From: CANHBY01 sp031374415
Lineage (GTDB): Bacteria; Pseudomonadota; Gammaproteobacteria; Burkholderiales; Burkholderiaceae_C
Length of the DNA: 21,006 nt
Assembly: GCA_031374415.1 (NCBI GenBank)
Contig: JANMGB010000065.1
Coordinates: 1 to 21,006, forward strand
Reading direction: 5' to 3'
Part shown: piece by piece, positions 7,587-15,147 of the stretch
Layout of the letters: each line of letters opens with the position of its first letter
How positions within the stretch are numbered: position 1 is the stretch's first letter
Translations under genes and position numbers: made by a program
Notes under the pieces: generated by a model
The model's input: only the letters and a program-made list of their open reading frames with translations
Database searches by the model: none
Told to the model about the DNA's origin: nothing

Positions 7587-9014
7587 ATGAGCAAACAATT
7601 TGATGTGATCGTGATCGGTGGCGGCCCGGGTGGCTACATCGCGGCCATTCGCGCGGCCCAGCTGGGCTTCAACACGGCCTGTATCGACGAGTGGAAGAAC
7701 GACAAGGGCGGCCCTGCACCGGGCGGCACATGCACCAACGTCGGCTGCATCCCGTCTAAGGCGCTGTTGCAATCCAGTGAGCATTTTGACCATGCAGGTC
7801 ATCACTTTGCTGAGCATGGCATTTCGCTGAGCAACTTGAACATCGATGTGCCCAAGATGCTCGCGCGCAAAGACACGGTAGTGAAGCAAAACAATGATGG
7901 CATCTTGTACCTGTTCAAGAAGAACAAGGTCAGCTTCTTTCACGGCCGGGGTTCGTTCGTCAAGGCCGTTGATGCGGGCTATGAGATTCAGGTAGCGGGC
8001 GCGGCCAATGAGACCCTGACCGGCAAGCACATCATCGTGGCCACGGGCTCCAGTCCCCGTGCCCTGCCCGGTGCAGCGTTTGATGAGGAAACCATCTTGT
8101 CCAACGACGGAGCCCTGCGCATCGCCCAAGCGCCGAAGACGCTAGGCGTGATCGGCGCGGGCGTGATCGGCCTGGAAATGGGGTCGGTGTGGCGGCGCTT
8201 GGGTGCTGAAGTCACCGTGCTGGAGGGTCTGCCAACGTTCCTGGGCGCGGTGGATGAGCAAATCGCCAAAGAAGCCTACAAGGCCTTCACCAAGCAAGGT
8301 TTGAAGATTGAGCTGGGTGTGAAAATCAGCGCAGTCAAAGCCGACAAAAAAGGCGTGAGCGTGAGCTATACCAATCCCAAGGGAGAAGCGCAAACCCTGG
8401 CAGTCGACAAACTGATCGTGTCGATCGGTCGGGTGGCCAACACTGTCGGCTTGAACCCCGAGGGAGTGGGCCTGAAGCTGGACGAGCGTGGCGCGGTGGT
8501 GGTGGATGAGCAGTGCAAAACCAATCTGCCCAATGTGTGGGCGGTCGGTGACGTGGTGCGCGGCCCCATGCTGGCACACAAAGCCGAAGAAGAAGGCGTG
8601 GCGGTGGCCGAGCGTATTGCTGGCCAACATGGGCACGTGAACTTCAACACCATTCCCTGGGTCATCTACACCTCACCCGAGATCGCTTGGGTCGGCCAGA
8701 CCGAGCAGCAACTCAAGGCGCAAGGGCGTGCTTACAAGGCTGGCACCTTCCCGTTTTTGGCGAATGGCCGGGCGCGTGCTTTGGGTGACACCACCGGGAT
8801 GGTGAAATTCTTGGCCGATGCCGCGACCGATGAAATTTTGGGGGTGCACATCGTGGGGCCGCAAGCGTCTGAGTTGATCGCCGAGGCCGTGGTGGCCATG
8901 GAATTCAAGGCCTCAGCCGAAGACATTGCACGTATTTGCCATGCGCATCCGAGCTTGAGCGAAGCCACCAAAGAAGCCGCCCTGGCGGTGGACAAGCGCT
9001 CGCTGAATTTCTAA
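7587..9014 (+). CDS. lpdA: Dihydrolipoyl dehydrogenase (E3)
   Basis: E3 is an FAD flavoenzyme that reoxidises the lipoyl arm of E2 and reduces NAD+. 475 residues, the usual length. Seen: the FAD-binding fold VIVIGGGPGGYIAAIRAAQLG (about 7-27); the redox disulfide GGTCTNVGCIPSK with Cys49 and Cys54; the NAD-binding fold GVIGAGVIGLEMGSVWRRLGAEVTVLE; the second FAD contact VWAVGDVVRGPMLAHKAEEEG; and the dimerisation-domain base HAHPSLSEA with the catalytic His-Glu pair. The ATG at 7587 starts MSKQFDVIVIGGG; a GTG two codons earlier is in frame. The WKNDKGGPAPGGTC insertion before the disulfide is common in betaproteobacterial E3. Its stop lies 5 bases before an inserted element. Confidence 0.97.
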   Translation: MSKQFDVIVIGGGPGGYIAAIRAAQLGFNTACIDEWKNDKGGPAPGGTCTNVGCIPSKALLQSSEHFDHAGHHFAEHGISLSNLNIDVPKMLARKDTVVKQNNDGILYLFKKNKVSFFHGRGSFVKAVDAGYEIQVAGAANETLTGKHIIVATGSSPRALPGAAFDEETILSNDGALRIAQAPKTLGVIGAGVIGLEMGSVWRRLGAEVTVLEGLPTFLGAVDEQIAKEAYKAFTKQGLKIELGVKISAVKADKKGVSVSYTNPKGEAQTLAVDKLIVSIGRVANTVGLNPEGVGLKLDERGAVVVDEQCKTNLPNVWAVGDVVRGPMLAHKAEEEGVAVAERIAGQHGHVNFNTIPWVIYTSPEIAWVGQTEQQLKAQGRAYKAGTFPFLANGRARALGDTTGMVKFLADAATDEILGVHIVGPQASELIAEAVVAMEFKASAEDIARICHAHPSLSEATKEAALAVDKRSLNF

Positions 9015-9081
9015 GCCTAGTACCCCGTCTCAGTGAATTTGCAAGGTTGATTTCGCCAAAGCGAACAGGCGGTGCATGGAG

Positions 9082-9138
9082 AAGCTGAGCTTGCAGGAAT
9101 GCAGTGCGCGGGGATGTTGCTCCTGAGGCACCGTCCTG
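9082..9138 (+). repeat. 57-bp dispersed repeat, copy 1
   Basis: Starts AAGCTGAGCTTGCAGG and matches 20815-20871 at 52 of 57 positions. The identity ends at the TCCTG at 9134-9138, two bases before a GC-rich palindrome. In the other copy the identity ends at the corresponding G, where the group II intron begins. Confidence 0.85.
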
Positions 9139-9139
9139 G

Positions 9140-9159
9140 ATCCCCGCCTTCGCGGGGAT
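9140..9159. repeat. GC-rich REP-like palindrome
   Basis: ATCCCCGC-CTTC-GCGGGGAT is a perfect 8-bp-arm hairpin. It resembles short dispersed palindromes common in betaproteobacteria (dRS3-like in design). Confidence 0.7.
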
Positions 9160-9232
9160 GACGGGTGGAGGCGTGGATGACGGGCGGAGGCGGGGATGAC
9201 GGGTGGAGGCGTGGATGACGAGTGGAGGGTTT
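9157..9232 (+). repeat. Four tandem 19-bp units
   Basis: Units begin at 9157, 9176, 9195 and 9214. Units 1 and 3 are identical (GATGACGGGTGGAGGCGTG), unit 2 has two changes and unit 4 diverges toward its end. The first unit overlaps the end of the preceding palindrome, so the array probably grew from that palindrome's flank by slippage. It lies inside the MITE-like element and has no spacers, so it is not a CRISPR array. Confidence 0.85.
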
Positions 9233-9248
9233 GGCATCTCCCCATGTC

Positions 9249-9268
9249 ATTCCCGCGCAGGCGGGAAT
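9249..9268. repeat. dRS3-like palindrome
   Basis: ATTCCCGC-GCAG-GCGGGAAT has perfect 8-bp arms. The ATTCCC...GGGAAT design matches the neisserial dRS3 repeat type, a known hotspot for recombination and phage insertion in that genus. It is a second, sequence-distinct palindrome in the same element. Confidence 0.65.
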
Positions 9269-9338
9269 CCAGCAGCCTGTGTACGTCGCCATGGGCCTCG
9301 CAACAATTCAACCTTTCAAATCCACTGAGACGGGGTAC

Positions 9339-9641
9339 CAGTAGCTGTTCGGAGAACCTCATCCAATTTTCAACAATCAATGAGGGATAGGCGGCAAAGT
9401 CGCGCTCATTATTCGTCACAAGCGTGGTGCCTAGAGCAATTGCATGCGCGGCGATGAGCTTGTCCAGGTGATCCGACTTGCTCGCTCTCGTCGCCTGACG
9501 GACGGGGCGATAGGCGTGAGCTGCACTGACATCGAATGACTTGACTTCGATCAACTCGATGAGCGCATCAAGATTTTTGCGCTCTCGTTCAGGATCGGCG
9601 CAAACCGATACGCCAAACTCCAACTCAGCCAATGTGAGCAA
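9339..9641 (-). pseudogene. vapC: VapC-type PIN-domain toxin, 5'-truncated
   Basis: VapC toxins are PIN-domain ribonucleases held inactive by VapB. About 93 residues remain, reading LTLAELEFGVSVC, then SDHLDKLIAAHAIALG, then TTLVTNNERDFAAYPSLIVENW, which are the middle and C-terminal parts of the domain with the later acidic residues. The first 40-45 residues, including the DTN catalytic Asp near the start, are missing: the coding sequence begins abruptly beside the hairpin cluster and only a TTG is available as a start. Downstream, the family likeness ends at ENW and the frame runs on into the MITE-like element with no early stop. No active toxin is expected. The partner vapB lies on the far side of the hairpin cluster. 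Confidence 0.8.
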
Positions 9642-9648
9642 ACATTCG

Positions 9649-9743
9649 ACCGACCTAAAGGTCGGTGTGTAGGCTGTTGGAAGGGGTTTGCATCCCCTAC
9701 CAAAGAGCCGCCCCTTCGGGGCTCTCCGGCCTGAAGGCCGGGG
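9649..9743. mobile_element. Hairpin cluster, probable IS200/IS605-type end or PATE
   Basis: Four hairpins occur in 95 bases: ACCGACCT-AA-AGGTCGGT (9649-9666); a bulged stem TTGG-A-GGGG...CCCC-TA-CCAA (9677-9703); CCCCTTCGGGG inside AGAG...CTCT (9704-9725); and CCGGCCT-GA-AGGCCGG (9726-9741). Closely packed imperfect hairpins mark the subterminal ends of IS200/IS605 elements and their transposase-less derivatives. There is no coding capacity. The cluster separates vapB from vapC and replaces the 3' end of one and the 5' end of the other. Family assignment is an inference; the hairpins themselves are plain. Confidence 0.5.
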
Positions 9744-9751
9744 TTTCAGAC

Positions 9752-9922
9752 CTATTTCAGTTTTTTGATGAGACCCGCAAGAGATTGCCGAGCCGGGCGA
9801 ATTCGTAACTCGTCACCAATGCGCTCGATCAACATCTCGACATCGGTACGGTCATAAGACAGCTCAGCGGGAATTCGCACGGCCTGTGAATTGCCATTTC
9901 GAAAAATCTTTGTAGAGTGCAT
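9752..9922 (-). CDS. vapB: VapB-type antitoxin, C-terminally shortened
   Basis: 56 residues from the ATG at 9922, which has GAGGA at good spacing. The sequence MHSTKIFRNGNSQAVRIPAEL is the swapped-hairpin (AbrB/MazE-like) DNA-binding start of VapB antitoxins, followed by DVEMLIERIGDELRIRPARQSL. VapB proteins are usually 70-80 residues, with a C-terminal tail that wraps the toxin active site. This one ends at GLIKKLK in a TAG beside the hairpin cluster, so the tail is missing. It could still bind DNA but probably not toxin. A frame-open extension upstream of 9922 is not family-like. A palindrome 20 bases upstream is the expected autoregulatory site. Confidence 0.75.
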   Translation of the reverse strand: MHSTKIFRNGNSQAVRIPAELSYDRTDVEMLIERIGDELRIRPARQSLAGLIKKLK

Positions 9923-9941
9923 GAAATCCTCACATGAGTGT

Positions 9942-9955
9942 GTACATGGATGTAC
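9942..9955. promoter_or_regulatory. Palindromic vapB operator
   Basis: GTACAT-GG-ATGTAC is a perfect 14-base palindrome 20 bases upstream of the vapB start codon. VapBC complexes classically repress their own promoter through such sites. Confidence 0.55.
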
Positions 9956-10223
9956 TTTGGCATCGGATGAAGAAATCCGGCGTGCTTCGAAAGCCAAAAA
10001 ATCGGGCTTAGAGATGATGCGCTTCGCGCACCGACAAGCCTAGGGCGTGTCATCAATTAAGCGGCCGTGACGGATTACCGCGCAGACCTCTACCCGACAA
10101 AGAAGGCCATCGTTCGCCCCGTTTATTCGGCGCCCTGTTCGCCTGCGTGCCCTCAACAATGGTGCGGAATGACCCACGTCGTTGGATCGGTCTGGCAGGG
10201 GTGGGTCTCAGGGAGTCCGAGGA
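9956..10223. other. Spacer before flhA, no gene recognised
   Basis: 268 bases between the antitoxin operator and flhA. No frame on either strand resembles a known protein. The usual flagellar neighbour flhB is not here. A motif near 10024 (GGGCGTGTCATCAATTAA) looks like an insertion-sequence end, but I cannot assign it. Confidence 0.35.
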
Positions 10224-12320
10224 ATGAACAGCCTGATGCAACAGCTGCAAAAGCTGATGGGTGGCAATCTCAGCAGCAATGCCACCGCAGCAAGGGCATT
10301 GATGGCGCCGTTGTTCATCATCATGGTGCTGGCCATGATGGTGCTGCCTCTGCCGCCACTGGCACTGGACATGCTGTTCACTTTCAATATCGCCGTGGCC
10401 TTGATGGTCATGGTGGTGGCGTCCTACATGGTTCGGCCGCTCGACTTTTCTGTGTTCCCCTCCGTGATATTGCTCACGACCTTGCTGCGCTTGTCTTTGA
10501 ACGTGGCCTCGACACGGGTGGTGTTGCTAGAAGGTCATACAGGGCCTGGTGCCGCCGGCGCGGTGATTGAGTCGTTTGGGCACTTTTTGATCGGCGGCAA
10601 CTTTGCGGTCGGTCTGATTGTGTTCGCGATTTTGGTGGTGATTAACTTTGTGGTGGTGACCAAGGGCGCGGAACGTATCGCTGAAGTGGGTGCACGTTTC
10701 ACCTTGGACGCCATGCCCGGCAAGCAGATGGCCATTGATGCTGACTTGAATGCCGGACTGATCAACGAGAAAGAAGCCAGGCGACGGCGCACTGAAGTGG
10801 CCGATGAGGCGGAGTTTTTTGGCTCGATGGATGGTGCCAGCAAGTTCGTGCGCGGTGACGCCATGGCAGGCCTGTTGATTCTTTTCATCAACATCATCGG
10901 TGGCTTCGTGATTGGCGTGGCCCAGCACGATATGAGCGCCGCCAATGCAGCGAGTACCTATGTGCTGTTGGCCGTGGGGGATGCCCTGGTGGCGCAGATT
11001 CCGGCCTTGTTGATCTCGGTGGCTGCGGCCATGGTGGTGTCCCGGGTGGGTAAAGAGCAAGACGTGGGCACCCAGATCGGTGAGCAAATTCTCAGCTCAC
11101 CCCGGTCTTTGGCCATCACGGCCGGTGTGATCGCCCTGTTGGGCGTGATTCCAGGCATGCCGCATCTGGTGTTTTTGGCGATCGCTTGTGCCTTTGGGTA
11201 TGCGGCTTACTGGCTGCGTGAGCGTCAACGCAAAGCAAAAAATGCCCCACCCCCTCCGGCACCCGTGGCCGAGCCCAACGCCGAGGCCAGCTGGGACGAT
11301 CTGGTGCCCGTGGACACCCTGGGCATGGAGGTGGGCTACCGCTTGATTGCCTTGGTTGATCGCAACAGAGAGGGCGATCTGCTGGCACGCATCAAGGGGG
11401 TACGCAAGAAGTTTGCCCAGGACGTGGGCTTCTTGCCGCCCCCGGTGCACATTCGCGACAACCTGGAACTCAAGCCGAGCATGTACCGCATCACCTTGCG
11501 CGGGGCCGTTGTGGGCGAGGGTGAGGCCTTTCCGGGCATGTGGCTGGCGATCAATCCAGGGGGCGCCAGCACCCAACTCCCAGGCGCCCGCACCACCGAC
11601 CCAGCCTTCGGCCTGCCCGCGGTTTGGATTGAAGAGCGCCAGCGCGAAAGCGCCCAAATGAGCGGATTTACGGTGGTTGATTGCTCGACCGTCGTGGCAA
11701 CCCATCTTTCACACTTGATGCAGATCAACGCGGCCCGCCTGTTGGGTCGGGTTGAGACCCAGCAACTGGTGGAGCACGTCGCCAAGCTGGCCCCCAAACT
11801 GATGGAAGACGTGGTCCCCAAAATGGTTGGTATCGCTGCACTGCAGAGGGTTCTCCAGCTTCTCCTCGAAGAAGGGGTTCACATCCGCGATATGCGCTCG
11901 ATCGTGGAGAGCCTGGCTGAGCACGCCGCTGCTGTCACCGACCCCGCCGAGCTGGCCCGCCGCATTCGCATCAGTTTGGCCTCAGCCATCGTGCAGCAAA
12001 TTTACGGCCCCGTGCGTGAGTTGGACGTCATTGCCATGGAGCCTGAGTTGGAGCGCCTGGTGACCCAGGCGCTCAATTCGCCCCACGGCGCGGCGCTTGA
12101 CCCGGGCGTGGCGGACACCCTGACCCGCAGTGCGGTCGAGTCTGCCAAGCGCCAGGAAGACAAAGGTCAGCCGGCCTGCTTGTTGGTGCCTGACCTGATT
12201 CGGGCGCCCATGGCCAAACTGCTCAAGCGCGCTGCGCCACGCCTGCGAGTGCTCAGCCACAGCGAGATCCCGGAGACGCATTCGATTCGCATTGGCTCGA
12301 TCATCGGGAGCACCTCATGA
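10224..12320 (+). CDS. flhA: Flagellar export gate protein FlhA
   Basis: FlhA forms the nonameric inner-membrane gate and docking ring of the flagellar type III export apparatus. 698 residues, normal length. Seen: an N-terminal hydrophobic domain with about eight membrane segments between residues 20 and 325; the cytoplasmic loop signature VTKGAERIAEVGARFTLDAM-PGKQMAIDADLNAG (about 143-176); a Pro-rich linker (NAPPPPAPVAEPN, near 340); and the C-terminal cytoplasmic domain (GYRLIALVDRN, FLPPPVHIRDNLELKP, RLLGRVETQQLVEHV). The ATG at 10224 follows GGGAGTCCGAGGA; upstream residues in the frame are not conserved. It heads flhA-flhF-flhG-like-fliA on one strand, but flhB is not adjacent. The upstream side is accessory DNA. 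Confidence 0.96.
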   Translation: MNSLMQQLQKLMGGNLSSNATAARALMAPLFIIMVLAMMVLPLPPLALDMLFTFNIAVALMVMVVASYMVRPLDFSVFPSVILLTTLLRLSLNVASTRVVLLEGHTGPGAAGAVIESFGHFLIGGNFAVGLIVFAILVVINFVVVTKGAERIAEVGARFTLDAMPGKQMAIDADLNAGLINEKEARRRRTEVADEAEFFGSMDGASKFVRGDAMAGLLILFINIIGGFVIGVAQHDMSAANAASTYVLLAVGDALVAQIPALLISVAAAMVVSRVGKEQDVGTQIGEQILSSPRSLAITAGVIALLGVIPGMPHLVFLAIACAFGYAAYWLRERQRKAKNAPPPPAPVAEPNAEASWDDLVPVDTLGMEVGYRLIALVDRNREGDLLARIKGVRKKFAQDVGFLPPPVHIRDNLELKPSMYRITLRGAVVGEGEAFPGMWLAINPGGASTQLPGARTTDPAFGLPAVWIEERQRESAQMSGFTVVDCSTVVATHLSHLMQINAARLLGRVETQQLVEHVAKLAPKLMEDVVPKMVGIAALQRVLQLLLEEGVHIRDMRSIVESLAEHAAAVTDPAELARRIRISLASAIVQQIYGPVRELDVIAMEPELERLVTQALNSPHGAALDPGVADTLTRSAVESAKRQEDKGQPACLLVPDLIRAPMAKLLKRAAPRLRVLSHSEIPETHSIRIGSIIGSTS

Positions 12321-12337
12321 GCAGGCGCTTCGTGTCA

Positions 12338-12356
12338 GGCGCCGTTGTGCGGCGCC
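12338..12356 (+). other. Short GC hairpin between flhA and flhF
   Basis: GGCGCCG-TTGTG-CGGCGCC has perfect 7-bp arms but no T-run, so it is unlikely to be a full terminator. It might stabilise the upstream transcript end or be incidental. Confidence 0.3.
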
Positions 12357-12401
12357 ATCGGACTCATTTGAATGCTGTTGTGTGTTGTTTGGAGAGACCC
12401 C

Positions 12402-14273
12402 ATGAACGTCAAACGTTTCACTGCCCCGACCTCGCGTGAGGCCTTGGCCCAGGTTCGCCAAGCGTTTGGTGAAGACGCGGTGGTCTTGTCCACCAAGCCT
12501 TGCCCTGAAGGGGTGGAGGTGTTGGCCATGGCGCCGGGTAGCGTCGAGCAGATCGAGCGCATGGCACCCCCGGTGGTCAGCCCCACCCGGCAGGCGCTGC
12601 CAGCGAATCCGGCGGCTCGTGCTGCCCTGCCAACCCCAGACAAACCACAGCTTGCCCCCAAATCAACGCCCGCCAAGCCCGCGGGGCTGGCGGCCTCCCA
12701 GGTGTGGTCGGCGCTGGCCAATGCGGCACGGTCTGCCGTGCGAGGCCCCGACCGAACCGAGCCGACATTCGATCAATCCCGCATGCTCTCAGCAGGAGAC
12801 GGCGTTGATGCCGACGTCCATCAGCTCAACGGCAGTGCGCTTTCGTTCCAAGACTATGTGCGTGAGCGCATGCTCAAGAAACGCGAAGCAGCTTTGAAAG
12901 CAGAGGCGGCAGCCAAGGCCGCCGAGGCCAAGGCGCAGACCATGGCCGGCGTGAACGAGGACGTTGAGCGGCTGTCGATGAGCACCTTGTCGTTCCAGGA
13001 GTACGCTCGTCAGCGAATGATCAAGCGGCGGGAAGATGCTGCTCGGGTAGCGACAGACAATCGCGAGGCCGAAGACCAGGCTGCTCGCCTGGCCCAACAA
13101 AAGGCCCAACAAAAGGTCCAACAACAGGCCCAACAACAGGCGCAGCTGGCCCAGCAGCAAGCGCAGCTCGCACAACAGCAAGCCCAAGCCCGTGCCGAGG
13201 CTTCCCGCGTGGCGCCCACCCGCGCTGCCCCGGTGCGCATTGAGCCTCCCATCCTGCGTGACGAGGTCCCGGTGCTGGCCGACAACGCCGTGGCCCGACG
13301 CGAGCAGCTCGACATGCTCAATGAACTCAAATCCATGAAGGGCTTGATCGAAGAGCGCTTTGGCGCCCTGGCCTTCATGGAAAAGCTGCAACGCTACCCT
13401 GCCCAAGCCCGTTTGGCGCAAAAACTGCTCGACTGCGGCTTCTCGCCGGCACTGATCCGCAAACTCACCGCCAGCATGAAGCCGGACGTGGTGGACGAGA
13501 TCACCTGGGCCTCCAACGTCCTGCAACGCAACCTGCTCACGGCTGAGAACCAGCCTGCCATTGAAGATCAAGGGGGCGTGTTTGCGTTGATTGGGTCGAC
13601 TGGGGTCGGCAAAACCACCACCACCGCCAAGATCGCTGCAGCCTTTGCCACGAAGCATGGCGCCGTCAATCTGGGTTTGGTCACCCTGGACGCCTATCGC
13701 GTGGGCGCACATGAGCAGCTGCGGGCCTATGGCCGCATCCTCGGCGTTCCTGTGCACACCGCGCACGACCGCGCGTCACTCGAAGACCTTCTGGAGTTGC
13801 TGAACTCCAAAAAGATGGTTTTGATTGACACGGCAGGCATGGGACAACGCGACAGCCGCACCCGCGAACTGCTCGACATGTTGGGCCACCGCTCGATCAA
13901 CAACCTGGTCGTTGTCAACGCGGCAGCACAGGGCGAGACGATTGACGATGTGCTGTTGTCTTACCGCGCCAACCAAGCCCGTGGGGTGGTGTTGTCCAAG
14001 ATCGATGAGGCCGTCAAATTAGGCCCTGCGCTAGACGCCATGATTCGTCACAAACTCTGTGTGCTGGGCGTGGCCAACGGTCAGCGGGTGCCTGAAGACT
14101 GGCATCGCCTGTCGGCCCACGCCATGGTCCAACGCGCCTTGCGCAGCACGCCCTCCACCGCCTACCGCATGGATTCGAGCGACGTGAACCTGATCTTCGC
14201 AGCTCCTCATGCCTCGCTTTACGCAAATGCCAAAGCGGCACCCGCCATCACCAACAACCCGTCCCGCCCTTGA
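12402..14273 (+). CDS. flhF: Flagellar SRP-like GTPase FlhF
   Basis: FlhF is an SRP-family GTPase that sets flagellum position, usually at the pole. 623 residues, longer than the common 370-500. The N-terminus MNVKRFTAPTSREALAQVRQ is the conserved B domain. The middle (about 60-300) is low complexity and contains two copies of a basic motif (LSFQDYVRERMLKKR near 147 and LSFQEYARQRMIKRR near 195), followed by a Gln-rich array. The NG domain follows with P-loop GSTGVGKTTTTAKIAA (398 onward), LDAYRVGAHEQLRAYG and LIDTAGMGQRD, as in Ffh/FtsY. The ATG at 12402 has GGAGAG upstream and starts the conserved sequence. The extra length lies entirely in the middle region. Confidence 0.95.
   Translation: MNVKRFTAPTSREALAQVRQAFGEDAVVLSTKPCPEGVEVLAMAPGSVEQIERMAPPVVSPTRQALPANPAARAALPTPDKPQLAPKSTPAKPAGLAASQVWSALANAARSAVRGPDRTEPTFDQSRMLSAGDGVDADVHQLNGSALSFQDYVRERMLKKREAALKAEAAAKAAEAKAQTMAGVNEDVERLSMSTLSFQEYARQRMIKRREDAARVATDNREAEDQAARLAQQKAQQKVQQQAQQQAQLAQQQAQLAQQQAQARAEASRVAPTRAAPVRIEPPILRDEVPVLADNAVARREQLDMLNELKSMKGLIEERFGALAFMEKLQRYPAQARLAQKLLDCGFSPALIRKLTASMKPDVVDEITWASNVLQRNLLTAENQPAIEDQGGVFALIGSTGVGKTTTTAKIAAAFATKHGAVNLGLVTLDAYRVGAHEQLRAYGRILGVPVHTAHDRASLEDLLELLNSKKMVLIDTAGMGQRDSRTRELLDMLGHRSINNLVVVNAAAQGETIDDVLLSYRANQARGVVLSKIDEAVKLGPALDAMIRHKLCVLGVANGQRVPEDWHRLSAHAMVQRALRSTPSTAYRMDSSDVNLIFAAPHASLYANAKAAPAITNNPSRP
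13092..13189 (+). repeat. Gln/Ala-coding repeat array inside flhF
   Basis: Degenerate 9- and 12-base units such as GCCCAACAAAAG and GCCCAACAACAG encode repeats like AQQKAQQK and LAQQQAQ. The first two units are identical, a sign of recent slippage; length may vary between strains without breaking frame. Confidence 0.8.
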
Positions 14274-14307
14274 TTGAATGCTCTGACTGAACTGAGTGCC
14301 GTTGACC

Positions 14308-15132
14308 ATGACCGCCTTGTCTTCCCGTCCTATGCCACTGGATCAAGCCTACGGCTTGCGTTGCTTGTTCGCGCACGCCCAGGTGTTGTTCATTCCCATT
14401 GTGTCCAATCCCCATGTGGCCTTCGGTGGCGTCATGCTGGAGCGCCTGTGTGCTGCCTTCACGTCCTTGGGCAAGAGCACCCTGGTGGTGGATGCTGCCG
14501 AGCGCTCGCCAGAGCCTGATGAGATGGCGGATGTGGATCTGTCGGCCTGCATTGAAGCACTGTCGAGTGAGGTGTACTACCTCGCAGCAAAAGGCTTGCC
14601 CTTGCGCTATGTCGACACGCACGGCTCGACTGCGCCGTTCTTGACGGCTGTGGCGCAGGCCGTTCCGCAAGTCGAGATTGTCTTGGTGCATAGCACCCCA
14701 GCCGACCTGTGCCGCCTCTTTGCCCGCAGCGCGGCACGGCCCCTGCTGATGGCAGACGATCACCCCACCAGCGTGACCCACGCCTATGCCGGGATCAAGC
14801 TCATGAGCCAGCGCGCGGGCTTGAAGGTCTACGACCTGCTGCTGTGCGTGGCACCCGAATCGCCCCGGGCCGATCGCATCGCTGCGCAGTTGGCCACCTG
14901 TGCAGAAGACTACTTCGGTGCGGTGTTGCGCCAAGCTGTGCAGATTGATCCGGCGTCCGCCGTTCACGATGCGCCGACCCCCGCTTTGCTGCGCTGGGCC
15001 TATCTGGCTGTGCAGTCCGCTGAGAACGATTGGGACCAGGCTGCCACAGCCCGAGCCCATGCCGAGATCGACCGCAGGGCAGGCTTGTTTCATGCCGGCA
15101 CCCCATACAACGCAGATCGAGTGATGAACTGA
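14308..15132 (+). CDS. FlhG/FleN-like MinD-family protein lacking P-loop
   Basis: FlhG (FleN) is a MinD-type ATPase that controls flagellar number with FlhF. This 274-residue protein occupies the expected slot between flhF and fliA and keeps MinD-like features: VLFIPIVSNPHVAFGGVML, TLVVDAAERS (Walker-A' strand position), VEIVLVHSTPADL and HPTSVTHAYAGIKLMSQ, which parallels the TSITDAYALIK helix of FleN. The deviant Walker A motif KGGVGKT is absent: its place is taken by NPHVAFGGVM, which has no Lys. ATP binding of the normal kind therefore looks impossible. The start is uncertain; the ATG at 14308 is chosen over an in-frame GTG at 14296, and both have poor ribosome sites. Homology to FlhG is inferred from context plus weak motifs; the gene could be a diverged paralogue with another job. 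Confidence 0.6.
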   Translation: MTALSSRPMPLDQAYGLRCLFAHAQVLFIPIVSNPHVAFGGVMLERLCAAFTSLGKSTLVVDAAERSPEPDEMADVDLSACIEALSSEVYYLAAKGLPLRYVDTHGSTAPFLTAVAQAVPQVEIVLVHSTPADLCRLFARSAARPLLMADDHPTSVTHAYAGIKLMSQRAGLKVYDLLLCVAPESPRADRIAAQLATCAEDYFGAVLRQAVQIDPASAVHDAPTPALLRWAYLAVQSAENDWDQAATARAHAEIDRRAGLFHAGTPYNADRVMN

Positions 15133-15147
15133 CCCATGGAGCCGCAC

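Larger units (their letters stand above)
9020..9338. mobile_element. 319-bp MITE-like element with 30-bp inverted ends
   Basis: The left end (9020-9049, starting GTACCCCGTCTCAGTG) and right end (9309-9338, ending CACTGAGACGGGGTAC) are inverted copies with two mismatches in 30. The interior encodes no protein. It holds a 57-bp segment also found at 20815-20871, two GC-rich palindromes and a four-unit tandem repeat. It sits between lpdA and a vapC remnant whose reading frame runs into it. No clear target-site duplication is visible; bases outside the ends are CCTA on the left and CAGTAG on the right. No transposase is present, so it would be mobilised in trans. The family is not recognised. A solo end lies at 3032-3061. 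Confidence 0.75.

Noticed and set aside
9157..9232. Possible CRISPR array
   Set aside because: The units are directly adjacent 19-mers with no spacers, so this is a simple tandem repeat.
10022..10046. GGGCGTGTCATCAATTAA as an insertion-sequence end
   Set aside because: It looks like a transposon terminus, but no inverted partner or transposase remnant was found and I cannot name a family.
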